Positions 1-7,557 of a stretch of DNA of 12,401 nt are shown here, one piece after another (position 1 is the stretch's first letter; each line of letters starts with the position of its first letter). The notes below the pieces were generated by a model, which did not search any database, had not been told where the DNA came from, and saw nothing but the letters and a program-made list of their open reading frames with translations. Made by a program: the position numbers and the translations under genes. The stretch is from an uncultured Porphyromonadaceae bacterium (GTDB taxonomy: Bacteria > Bacteroidota > Bacteroidia > Bacteroidales > Muribaculaceae), in contig CAMWYV010000008.1 in NCBI GenBank assembly GCA_947178565.1, positions 1-12,401 on the forward strand. The letters are read 5' to 3'.

Positions 1-58
1 CATTATTATTCATCATATAAATAATTTTTTCAAGATTTTAATTCATAAATAATATTAT

Positions 59-1009
59 ATGGCTGTTGAAACTCCATGCATAGATTTTCTCAAGAAGGAG
101 ATTATTGACCTGAAAGAGAAAAGGGGTGCCGCAATTATGGCACACTACTATCAGATTCCAGAGATTCAGGATATAGCCGATTATATAGGTGATTCTCTAG
201 CATTGGCACGCATCGCAGCAACTCTGCCTAATGAAGTGATAGTGATGTGTGGAGTTCATTTCATGGGTGAGACAGCAAAGATTCTGTGTCCTGAAAAAAT
301 AGTACTGGAACCGGACAGTGAAGCAGGATGTTCACTTGCTGACAGCTGCCCTGCCGATGAGTTTAAAAAATTTGTAGATAGTCATCCTGATTACACAGTT
401 ATAAGTTATGTAAACACTTCCGCCGGAGTAAAGGCGCTCACGGATATTGTGGTAACTTCCGGTAATGCTCTTGCTATAGTGGAGACCTTTGAGAAAGATG
501 CTAAAATAATATTCGGACCCGATCGTAATCTGGGTAATTATATAAATAGTCTTACCGGACGCAATATGATTTTATGGGATGGTGCCTGTCATGTTCATGA
601 AAAATTTTCGGTAGATAAAATACTAGACTTGAAGAAGCGGTATCCTAAGGCAGAGATTCTTGTGCATCCCGAATGTACCGCACCGGTTAGATTGCTTGCT
701 GATAAAACCGGTTCTACCGCAGTGTTGCTTGACTATGCTCGCAAGAGTGATTCCAAGGAGTTTATTGTAGCAACCGAAAGTGGTATCCTGCACCAGATGT
801 GTAAAGAATGTCCTGATAAAACTTTTATACCTGCACCTCCGTCTGATTCTGTATGCAGTTGCAATGAGTGCGCGTACATGAAGCTTAACACTCTTGAAAA
901 GTTGCGTGACTGTCTTAAAAATATGGCACCCTCGATTGAAATTGAAAAAGCAATAGCTGAGAGAGCACGTCGCCCTATAGAAAGAATGCTTGAACTTTCA
1001 TCCAAATAA
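59..1009 (+). CDS. nadA: Quinolinate synthase NadA
   Basis: Condenses iminoaspartate (made by NadB) with dihydroxyacetone phosphate to give quinolinate, the second step of de novo NAD synthesis in the cytoplasm; it needs an oxygen-sensitive [4Fe-4S] cluster. The 316 residues match the usual NadA length. Visible family motifs are AHYYQ (28-32), GCSLAD (90-95), YVNTSA (117-122), WDGACHVHE (173-181) and HPEC (203-206). By comparison with known NadA proteins the cluster ligands should be Cys91, Cys177 and Cys271. The C-terminal part is rich in cysteine (C248, C251, C266, C268, C271). The ATG at 59 gives a normal N-terminus; the 58 bases upstream are very AT-rich with no Shine-Dalgarno or clear promoter, so the promoter may lie before the window. 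leuS follows after 28 bases with no terminator between. nadB and nadC are not in the window. Identification is firm. Confidence 0.97.
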   Translation: MAVETPCIDFLKKEIIDLKEKRGAAIMAHYYQIPEIQDIADYIGDSLALARIAATLPNEVIVMCGVHFMGETAKILCPEKIVLEPDSEAGCSLADSCPADEFKKFVDSHPDYTVISYVNTSAGVKALTDIVVTSGNALAIVETFEKDAKIIFGPDRNLGNYINSLTGRNMILWDGACHVHEKFSVDKILDLKKRYPKAEILVHPECTAPVRLLADKTGSTAVLLDYARKSDSKEFIVATESGILHQMCKECPDKTFIPAPPSDSVCSCNECAYMKLNTLEKLRDCLKNMAPSIEIEKAIAERARRPIERMLELSSK

Positions 1010-1037
1010 TTTTAACGACTATACTACTAATTAATAT

Positions 1038-3809
1038 ATGGAATACAATCACAAGAATATCGAAAGCAAGTGGCAGCAGTATTGGAAAGATAATGCTACT
1101 TATAAAACAGAAATAGATGAATCCAGACCTAAATTCTATGTGTTGGATATGTTTCCATATCCTTCTGGAGCCGGACTTCATGTAGGTCATCCGTTGGGAT
1201 ATATTGCTTCCGATATATACTCACGATTCAAGAGACTTCAAGGGTTCAATGTGCTACATCCTATGGGTTATGATGCTTACGGTCTTCCGGCGGAACAGTA
1301 TGCCATTCAGACAGGACAACATCCTGAAATAACAACTAAGGTGAATATTGATCGCTACCGCAGTCAGCTTGATAAAATAGGATTCTGCTATGACTGGGAT
1401 AGAGAGGTACGTACCTGCAATCCCGACTATTATAAATGGACCCAGTGGGCGTTCATTCAGATGTTCAATTCATATTACGATACCAAGCTTCAGACAGCCC
1501 GCCCTATATATGAACTCATTGAGCATTTTGAAAAATATGGCAGCAAGGATATTCATGTAGCCTGCTCAAAGGATCTTGAATTCACAGCCGATGAATGGAA
1601 GGCTATGGATGATAAATCAAAGAGTGATACTTTGATGAATTACCGCATAGCTTATCTCGGAAACACTATGGTGAACTGGTGTCCGAAACTTGGCACTGTG
1701 CTTGCAAATGATGAAGTGAGTGAGGGTGTGTCTATTCGTGGCGGTTATCCAGTGGAGCAGAAACTTATGTACCAGTGGTGTCTAAGAGTATCGGCTTATG
1801 CACAGCGACTACTTGACGGTTTGGAAAAGGTTGATTGGACCGATTCGCTTAAGGAGACACAGCGTAACTGGATAGGTCGTTCCGAAGGTGCCGAAATGAA
1901 ATTCAAGATAGCTGACAGCGATGTTGAGCTTGAAATATTCACAACCAGAGCCGATACTGTTTTCGGTGTTACATTCATGGTACTTGCTCCCGAAAGCGCA
2001 TACGTTGATTTGGTAACAACTCCGGAGCATAAAGCGGAAGTTGATGAATATATAGCTGCTATAAAGCATAAAACAGAGCGTGAACGTATGATTGACAAAA
2101 AGGTTACCGGTGTGTTCACAGGATCTTATGCTATCAATCCGCTCACAGGTGATAAAATACCGGTGTGGGTGAGCGACTACGTGCTTGCCGGTTATGGAAC
2201 AGGTGCAATCATGGCTGTACCGGCTCACGACAGCCGTGACTATGCTTTTGCACGTCATTTTAATCTACCTGTAATTCCTCTTATCGAGGGAGCCGATGTA
2301 AGTGAGGAGAGCTTTGATGCCAAGAGTGGTAAAATGATGAATTCAAAGGGTCCAGAACTAAATCTCAATGGTTTGGAAGTGAAGGATGCTATCGCAGCTA
2401 CAAAGAAATTCATCAGCGAGAAAGGCATAGGTAAGGTAAAGGTAAATTACCGTTTGCGTGATGCTATTTTCAGCCGTCAGCGTTACTGGGGTGAACCATT
2501 CCCTGTATATTATAAGGATGGAATTCCTATGATGATGGATGAAAGCCAGCTGCCACTGCAACTTCCTGAAGTTGACAAATTTCTCCCTACCGAAACAGGT
2601 GAACCGCCGCTGGGACGCGCTAAAAACTGGAAAACTCCCGAAGGTTATCCAATAGAACTTTGTACAATGCCCGGTTTTGCAGGTTCATCCGCTTACTATC
2701 TCCGCTACATGGATCCTAAAAATGGTAAGGAACTGGTAAGTAAGAAAGCCAATAGTTACTGGAAAAATGTGGATCTTTACATAGGTGGTACCGAACATGC
2801 TACCGGTCACCTTATTTATAGTCGCTTCTGGAATAAATTTCTATATGATCTAGGAAAAGTTTGCGAGGACGAGCCTTTCCGCAAACTCATCAATCAGGGT
2901 ATGATTCAGGGCAGAAGTAATTTTGTATATAGGATAAAAGATACAAATACTTTTGTCAGCTCAGGTTTGAAAAAGGATTACGATGTAACCCCCATTCACG
3001 TTGATGTGAATATCGTAAGTAACGATATTCTCGATACTGAGGCTTTCAGAGCATGGCGTCCTGAATTCAATAATGCGGAGTTTATTCTTGAGGATGGAAA
3101 ATATGTGTGTGGTTGGGCAGTTGAAAAAATGTCCAAATCAATGTTTAATGTAGTCAATCCGGATGATATTGTTGAGCGTTATGGTGCAGACACACTGAGA
3201 TTGTATGAAATGTTCCTCGGACCGCTTGAACAGAGCAAGCCATGGGATACTAACGGTATAGACGGTGTAAACAGATTCTTACGTAAGCTCTGGAACCTTT
3301 TCTATAAGGGTGATACACTGCTTATCACCGATGGCGAGCCTACAAAAGAAGAATTAAAGTCTATTCATAAACTTATAAAGAAAGTAACCGCAGATATTGA
3401 GAATTTCTCGTTCAACACATCTATCAGCGCATTCATGATATGTGTAAACGAACTCACTCAGCTCAAATGTCACAATAGGGAGGTGCTTTCCAAGCTTATC
3501 GTTCTTCTGGCACCTTTTGCTCCCCATATATGTGAGGAACTCTGGCACATTCTCGGCACCGACACAACTGTGTGTGATGCAGTATGGCCTGTGCATAATG
3601 AAGAATATCTTAAGGAAGATAATGTTACCTATGCGGTGTCGTTCAACGGCAAAGCGCGATATAATATTGAGGTACCGGCAGATATGTCAGCTGATGAGGT
3701 ACAGAAGATTGCACTTGAAAATGAAGCTGCTGCAAAATGGATTGACGGCAAGACTATAGCCAAGGTTATTGTAGTGCCACGAAAAATAGTCAACGTAGTT
3801 GTAAAATAG
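1038..3809 (+). CDS. leuS: Leucyl-tRNA synthetase
   Basis: Class I aminoacyl-tRNA synthetase that charges tRNA-Leu with leucine using ATP, in the cytoplasm. The catalytic Rossmann fold shows the HIGH-type motif HVGH (48-51) and the KMSKS loop (697-701). The CP1 editing domain, which hydrolyses mischarged tRNA, shows the threonine-rich stretch TTRADTVFG (302-310) and [12 protein letters not shown] (387-398), whose final Asp398 should be the universally conserved editing aspartate. The anticodon-binding and C-terminal domains fill about 760-923. At 923 residues it is longer than the roughly 860 of E. coli; part of the extra length is an insertion at about 145-205, before VNWCP (212-216), which I recall as typical of Bacteroidetes LeuRS. 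It lies 28 bases after nadA and 28 bases before rdgB, so co-transcription is likely. No frameshift or missing motif was seen. Confidence 0.98.
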   Translation: MEYNHKNIESKWQQYWKDNATYKTEIDESRPKFYVLDMFPYPSGAGLHVGHPLGYIASDIYSRFKRLQGFNVLHPMGYDAYGLPAEQYAIQTGQHPEITTKVNIDRYRSQLDKIGFCYDWDREVRTCNPDYYKWTQWAFIQMFNSYYDTKLQTARPIYELIEHFEKYGSKDIHVACSKDLEFTADEWKAMDDKSKSDTLMNYRIAYLGNTMVNWCPKLGTVLANDEVSEGVSIRGGYPVEQKLMYQWCLRVSAYAQRLLDGLEKVDWTDSLKETQRNWIGRSEGAEMKFKIADSDVELEIFTTRADTVFGVTFMVLAPESAYVDLVTTPEHKAEVDEYIAAIKHKTERERMIDKKVTGVFTGSYAINPLTGDKIPVWVSDYVLAGYGTGAIMAVPAHDSRDYAFARHFNLPVIPLIEGADVSEESFDAKSGKMMNSKGPELNLNGLEVKDAIAATKKFISEKGIGKVKVNYRLRDAIFSRQRYWGEPFPVYYKDGIPMMMDESQLPLQLPEVDKFLPTETGEPPLGRAKNWKTPEGYPIELCTMPGFAGSSAYYLRYMDPKNGKELVSKKANSYWKNVDLYIGGTEHATGHLIYSRFWNKFLYDLGKVCEDEPFRKLINQGMIQGRSNFVYRIKDTNTFVSSGLKKDYDVTPIHVDVNIVSNDILDTEAFRAWRPEFNNAEFILEDGKYVCGWAVEKMSKSMFNVVNPDDIVERYGADTLRLYEMFLGPLEQSKPWDTNGIDGVNRFLRKLWNLFYKGDTLLITDGEPTKEELKSIHKLIKKVTADIENFSFNTSISAFMICVNELTQLKCHNREVLSKLIVLLAPFAPHICEELWHILGTDTTVCDAVWPVHNEEYLKEDNVTYAVSFNGKARYNIEVPADMSADEVQKIALENEAAAKWIDGKTIAKVIVVPRKIVNVVVK

Positions 3810-3814
3810 AAAAG

Positions 3815-3847
3815 CTCGTTTTACGTTAATATACTGTATGAAACGAG
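3815..3847 (+). repeat. Short inverted repeat flanking the rdgB start codon
   Basis: The 7-base arm CTCGTTT (3815-3821) is the exact reverse complement of AAACGAG (3841-3847). The 19-base loop between them contains the rdgB ATG (3838-3840) at its 3' edge. In the mRNA this could form a weak hairpin around the start codon. There is no T-run after it, so it is not a terminator. A 7-bp match over this distance can arise by chance, so function is doubtful. Confidence 0.3.
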
Positions 3848-4419
3848 AAATAGTATTTGCTACAAATAATCCTCATAAACTTCAGGAACTCCGGCAGATA
3901 GCCGGAGACTCCTGGAATATTCTCTCACTTAATGATATAGGATGTCATGAGGATATTCCGGAAACTGCTGATACTCTGGAAGGTAATGCAGAGTTGAAAG
4001 CGCGGTTTGTAAAAGATAAGTATGGTTATGATTGTTTTGCCGATGATACCGGCCTGATGGTTGATGCTCTCGGTGGTGCTCCGGGAGTCTATTCAGCAAG
4101 ATATGCAGGTCCGGAGCATGACTCACAGGCTAACATGGCACTCCTTTTGGAAAATATGTGTGGAAAATCAGATCGTGTTGCTTGTTTCCGTACTGTAATA
4201 GCCTTGATTAAAGGTGATAAAACACATTTATTTGAAGGTGTGGTTGAAGGTGAAATTACCCTTGAACCTGCCGGATGTGCTGGTTTTGGATATGATCCTA
4301 TATTCAAACCTGCTGAAAGCTCTGTAACCTTTGCCGAAATGGATGCTGATGCTAAAAATGCTATAAGCCATCGCGGAAGGGCCACTGCAAAGCTTATTGA
4401 TTATCTTAAAAACAACTAA
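3838..4419 (+). CDS. rdgB: XTP/dITP pyrophosphatase (RdgB/HAM1 family)
   Basis: House-cleaning nucleotide pyrophosphatase: it hydrolyses XTP, dITP and ITP to the monophosphate plus pyrophosphate, keeping deaminated purines out of DNA and RNA. At 193 residues it is the standard length. Family motifs in order are ATNNPHK near the N-terminus (8-14, substrate phosphate binding), ADDTGL (68-73, with Asp69 at the expected catalytic general-base position), GFGYDPIF (149-156) and ISHRGRA (176-182, base recognition). The start is the ATG at 3838, 28 bases after leuS; there is no Shine-Dalgarno, as usual in Bacteroidetes. The stop at 4417-4419 is 15 bases before the next gene's ATG, which suggests one transcript. 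Cytoplasmic, with no signal peptide. Identification is firm from several independent motifs. Confidence 0.96.
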   Translation: MKREIVFATNNPHKLQELRQIAGDSWNILSLNDIGCHEDIPETADTLEGNAELKARFVKDKYGYDCFADDTGLMVDALGGAPGVYSARYAGPEHDSQANMALLLENMCGKSDRVACFRTVIALIKGDKTHLFEGVVEGEITLEPAGCAGFGYDPIFKPAESSVTFAEMDADAKNAISHRGRATAKLIDYLKNN

Positions 4420-4434
4420 CAAACTGACTTCTTG

Positions 4435-6813
4435 ATGACTAACCGATTCATAACTATTGTTGTGGCGGTTGCTGCAGCATTTGGGGCATATTCTGCAATT
4501 CCGGTGAGTAGCTGGAGTATGTATCCTTCATTTACAATTCCTGCTACCCGTGTGGTTGAAACTTCCGACAAGGTTTTCTATCTTGCCGGTGGAGGCTTGT
4601 TTTCACGTGATAAAGGTACCGGTGAAAACATCGCCTATACCATTGACAATATTCTGAGCGACTATTATGTTACAGATATTTATCCTGATAATTCCAATGA
4701 ACGGATAGCGATAGCGTATTCAAACGGTAATATTGATATTCTTTCACCTGACGGAAGTGTTGTCAATCTTTCAGATATACGTGATGCCTCTGTAAGTGCG
4801 TCAAAAATAATCAACGGTATAGCATGGCGAGGCAACAGACTGTATGTCGCTACTGACTTCGGGGTAGTGGAGGTGGATGTAAATTCCCGTAAAGTGATTT
4901 CTTCCGGCAACTATGGAGTGGAGGTATCGGCAATAGGTACTACCGATAAACTAATGGTCATCTCTGTAGATAAAGAACTGTTTACAGCTCCTATCGACAG
5001 CAAGATAAATAAGTTGGATGGTTGGAATAAGATTTATTCCCCCGGTCAGACAACTGAAATAGCGTCGGTCAATGGCTCCACTCTGCTGGTAAAAAGTGAA
5101 GGGAGAGTAACTAAACTTACTTTTGAAGGAAACTCTCTCCTCTCTGCCGATGAAATAGGATTTACAACGTTACCTTTTTTCAGCACTGACAACGGTGCCG
5201 GTTTCATTTCCGGTAATACTTCTGTAGCAAACGGGCAGATAGTGGAATTACCTGTGCATGTATCAGGAAATGTGATAGGAGCACTTGAGCCAGCTTCACA
5301 GATATGGGCTCTTGATAATTCGGGACTCGTTTCATTTGTGCGTTCGGGTAATACCTGGAGCATAGTAAACGAGCGTGCACGGCCATATTCCTTTTCTGTG
5401 CGTGAGGTTTCTTTTATCATACCGGATAAAAAAGGTGACAGAGTGTATTTCACTATTCTGGGTCCATCTGCATATCGCACGGCTGCTTCTACTGCAAATG
5501 AGGGTATATTCACACGCCAGCAAACATCACTTTTAGCTGATGGAAATATAAGTGATGTTGCCGCCCGGGGTGTAAAACTCGGTGTAGTTGCCGCAGACTA
5601 TGTTTCGCGTGCCGAAGAGAGAGCTGCTGCGACAAACCGTCTAGCCGAAGATCCCGATGATGAGAACACCTATTTTATAGGAACAGGTAATGACGGTTTA
5701 TATAAGGTTACAGATTCGGAATTTGTGGGAAAGTATGACAAGACGAATGCTCCTATGTCTGCCCCATGGGGTAGCCGCGTATATGAAGTGAGTTTTGATA
5801 AGGGTGGAAATATGTGGGTTGGTGCGGATGGATTGACCGCTTCTACCGGTATAATGGTGCTTCCGGCGGCTAAAAGAAAACTTGATCCGGGACAGGTGAA
5901 TATTTCCGACTGGTATGTGCCTGATCTCAAAGGATTTGAAAATGGAAAGGATATAAGAATTTTTCACTGTGAGAAATCTCCGGTAATATTTATTTTTTCT
6001 TCTAATAGCAGTCATTGTTTTGTTGCATACCACACAAACGGTACCCCTGATAATTTTACCGATGACAAAGCTGTAATGTGGAACGACCTGACTGATACCG
6101 ACGGTAAAAATTTTTCCCCTACAAGAGTCACTTCCATTACCGAAGACCGTAATGGAAAAGTGTGGATGGGTACTTCTGAGGGTGTCATTGAAATAGCATC
6201 TCCTGAAAGTGCTCTTGATCCTTCTCTAAGAGTGCGTCGTCTCAAGATAGATCATGGCGACGGTACTGGACTGTCGGATTATTTTGCCGGAACTGATATG
6301 GTGCTTGACATATGTACTGACGGGGCAAATCGCAAATGGGTAGCTACCGAGGCTTCAGGAGCGTTTCTTATAAATCCGGAGGGTAATGAGATTATATCTC
6401 ATTTCACTGCGTCAAATTCTCCGCTTCCCGGGCAGAAGGTTAACGCGGTCTATGCTTCTTCCACCGACAATTCAGTTTATTTTGCCACACCGCAGGGCAT
6501 CATGGTGTATGGAGGAAGTTCGGTAGCACCTGCTGAGAGTCTTTCTGATATAAAAGTATATCCGAATCCGGTTACTCCGGATTATGGAGGAGATGTCACA
6601 GTGGAGGGACTTACGGATGGTGCTCTTGTGAAGATAACCGACTCTGCAGGAACCGTTCTTTGGCAGACACGTGCCGAAGGAGGAATGATCACATGGAATC
6701 TTACCGATTCATCAGGAAAAAGAGTGCGTACCGGAATTTATTATATCTTTGCATCATCGGCAGCCAATTCTTCTTCAAAAGGAGCTGTGACAAAGATTGC
6801 AGTAGTGAACTGA
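4435..6813 (+). CDS. porZ: PorZ-like beta-propeller protein with type IX secretion-type C-terminal domain
   Basis: A 792-residue exported protein. Residues 1 to about 21 form a signal peptide (Arg4, then a hydrophobic stretch ending near YSA). The body reads as beta-propeller repeats: IAYSNGNIDIL (93-103) is typical of the PorZ N-terminal propeller, and later blades show the W-V-G/A-T signature at MWVGAD (460-465), VWMGTSEG (576-583) and KWVATE (634-639). The C-terminal 90 residues begin with YPNPV (709-713) and run to TGIYYIFAS, resembling a type A sorting domain. In Porphyromonas gingivalis, PorZ (similar length, two propellers plus this domain) joins PorU, PorV and PorQ in the surface attachment complex and binds A-LPS. 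A TTG at 4432 lies in frame just upstream, but the ATG at 4435 is the better start. A two-component-type propeller protein or a cargo carrying a sorting domain are alternatives; no other secretion gene is in the window. Confidence 0.72.
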   Translation: MTNRFITIVVAVAAAFGAYSAIPVSSWSMYPSFTIPATRVVETSDKVFYLAGGGLFSRDKGTGENIAYTIDNILSDYYVTDIYPDNSNERIAIAYSNGNIDILSPDGSVVNLSDIRDASVSASKIINGIAWRGNRLYVATDFGVVEVDVNSRKVISSGNYGVEVSAIGTTDKLMVISVDKELFTAPIDSKINKLDGWNKIYSPGQTTEIASVNGSTLLVKSEGRVTKLTFEGNSLLSADEIGFTTLPFFSTDNGAGFISGNTSVANGQIVELPVHVSGNVIGALEPASQIWALDNSGLVSFVRSGNTWSIVNERARPYSFSVREVSFIIPDKKGDRVYFTILGPSAYRTAASTANEGIFTRQQTSLLADGNISDVAARGVKLGVVAADYVSRAEERAAATNRLAEDPDDENTYFIGTGNDGLYKVTDSEFVGKYDKTNAPMSAPWGSRVYEVSFDKGGNMWVGADGLTASTGIMVLPAAKRKLDPGQVNISDWYVPDLKGFENGKDIRIFHCEKSPVIFIFSSNSSHCFVAYHTNGTPDNFTDDKAVMWNDLTDTDGKNFSPTRVTSITEDRNGKVWMGTSEGVIEIASPESALDPSLRVRRLKIDHGDGTGLSDYFAGTDMVLDICTDGANRKWVATEASGAFLINPEGNEIISHFTASNSPLPGQKVNAVYASSTDNSVYFATPQGIMVYGGSSVAPAESLSDIKVYPNPVTPDYGGDVTVEGLTDGALVKITDSAGTVLWQTRAEGGMITWNLTDSSGKRVRTGIYYIFASSAANSSSKGAVTKIAVVN

Positions 6814-6847
6814 CACGCTGCATAGCGGTTTTATTAATAAAAACAAT

Positions 6848-7375
6848 ATGAAAAACGAACTTGCATATCGTAACGAAGACGACAAATGCTATGGCGCTAC
6901 CGGCATGGCTGTAGGTATCATGGTGTTCAATGGAGAGGAAATGCTTTCTTCCATAAGTCTGGATGAAGAACCCGGTGCCATGGTGGAAATGCACGATATG
7001 TATTATTTTAACGGTAATCCCGGATTGTCGGCATCCTCGGCATGGAGACAGATAAAGGAAAACTATGAGCTTTCCGTTGCTATGCTCATATCCAATATAA
7101 TGTGTCGCAGTCTTGTGCTTGATAAGGTGCCGGTTGCGCTAAATCGCAAGAATATAATAAGAAATACCGTTGCGCAGGAGGGAAGAGAGACCTGTGGGCT
7201 TGAAGATGACGAAATCAGCAGAGTGTTTGATCGCGAATACACCATTCTTTTCCGTGTGTTCAACCATCAGGGAGTGCAGAGTGTGATTCACGATTTTGCC
7301 GATACGCTCAAGCGCCGCCGCCGTATGAGTCGACTTGAAATCCTTGAGCAATTGAGAGCGTTGAGTATGTTGTAA
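6848..7375 (+). CDS. Conserved-looking hypothetical protein, 175 residues
   Basis: I do not recognise this family. It starts at an ATG 34 bases after the porZ-like gene and is the last gene before the strong terminator, so it is probably the final cistron of the nadA-leuS-rdgB-porZ transcript. There is no signal peptide or membrane segment, so it should be cytoplasmic. The N-terminal third is rich in Met, Gly and acidic residues (GMAVGIMVFNGEE, 19-31; EMHDMYYFNGNP, 47-58) and looks like beta strands. Residues about 62-175 look mostly helical, with a basic cluster KRRRR (155-159) followed by an amphipathic helix at the end. Cysteines are at 14, 86 and 116, with no metal-binding pattern. Its base composition matches the upstream genes, and its clean length argues for a real gene. 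Nucleic-acid binding is possible from the basic end, but that is only a guess. Confidence 0.85.
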   Translation: MKNELAYRNEDDKCYGATGMAVGIMVFNGEEMLSSISLDEEPGAMVEMHDMYYFNGNPGLSASSAWRQIKENYELSVAMLISNIMCRSLVLDKVPVALNRKNIIRNTVAQEGRETCGLEDDEISRVFDREYTILFRVFNHQGVQSVIHDFADTLKRRRRMSRLEILEQLRALSML

Positions 7376-7400
7376 AACATATTTTAACTTAACTTATTAT

Positions 7401-7436
7401 AAACTACCGTTTTACTCCGATAAACGGTAGTTTTTT
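7401..7436 (+). terminator. Intrinsic terminator after the nadA-to-hypothetical gene run
   Basis: A perfect 12-bp stem, AAACTACCGTTT (7401-7412) with AAACGGTAGTTT (7422-7433), encloses a 9-base loop (7413-7421). The right arm runs into six T's (7431-7436), then A and four more T's. It lies 25 bases after the hypothetical gene's stop and separates it from the susC unit. The left arm starts with A's, so the hairpin could also end transcription in the reverse direction, although no gene is seen on that strand. Confidence 0.92.
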
Positions 7437-7438
7437 AT

Positions 7439-7472
7439 TTTGTGTGGATTGTTAAATTATTAAGATGATTTG
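7439..7472 (+). promoter_or_regulatory. Possible Bacteroidetes-type promoter for susCD
   Basis: A new promoter is expected between the terminator and susC. The best match to the Bacteroidetes -33/-7 pattern (TTTG, then TAnnTTTG about 19 to 21 bases later) is TTTG at 7439-7442 and ATGATTTG at 7465-7472. The TTTG half of the -7 box fits but the TA half does not, and the 22-base gap is slightly long. If used, it would leave a leader of about 80 bases. This is a weak call made by eye. Confidence 0.25.
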
Positions 7473-7501
7473 GATGATATGTAAAAAACCGTTTATTTCG
7501 T

Positions 7502-7524
7502 TGAATAAATAATAATATTATTCA
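7502..7524. repeat. AT-rich inverted repeat in the susC leader
   Basis: TGAATAA (7502-7508) and TTATTCA (7518-7524) are exact reverse complements separated by 9 bases, 33 bases before the susC ATG. They could be a regulator-binding palindrome or a small leader hairpin. Because the whole leader is AT-rich, chance is a serious alternative. Confidence 0.25.
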
Positions 7525-7557
7525 CCAATCATTTTCACAACTAATTATCCAATTTTT

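Noticed and set aside
1796..2258. Minus-strand open frames of 107 and 149 residues inside leuS
   Set aside because: They lie wholly within a well-conserved gene, overlap each other, show no recognisable motif and have no promoter or leader; they are antisense shadows.
2881..3130. LeuRS segment before KMSKS as a foreign insertion
   Set aside because: Other LeuRS proteins, including the E. coli one, also carry a sizeable segment here; this and the insertion at about 145-205 look like normal lineage features rather than a domain gain.
4432..4434. TTG as the start codon of the porZ-like gene
   Set aside because: The ATG directly after it gives the same signal peptide, and no ribosome-binding sequence favours TTG.
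7376..7557. Riboswitch, small RNA or invertible promoter in the largest gap
   Set aside because: Only the terminator hairpin and a weak AT-rich palindrome are seen. There is no conserved riboswitch core, no long inverted repeats with recombinase-type ends and no nearby recombinase.
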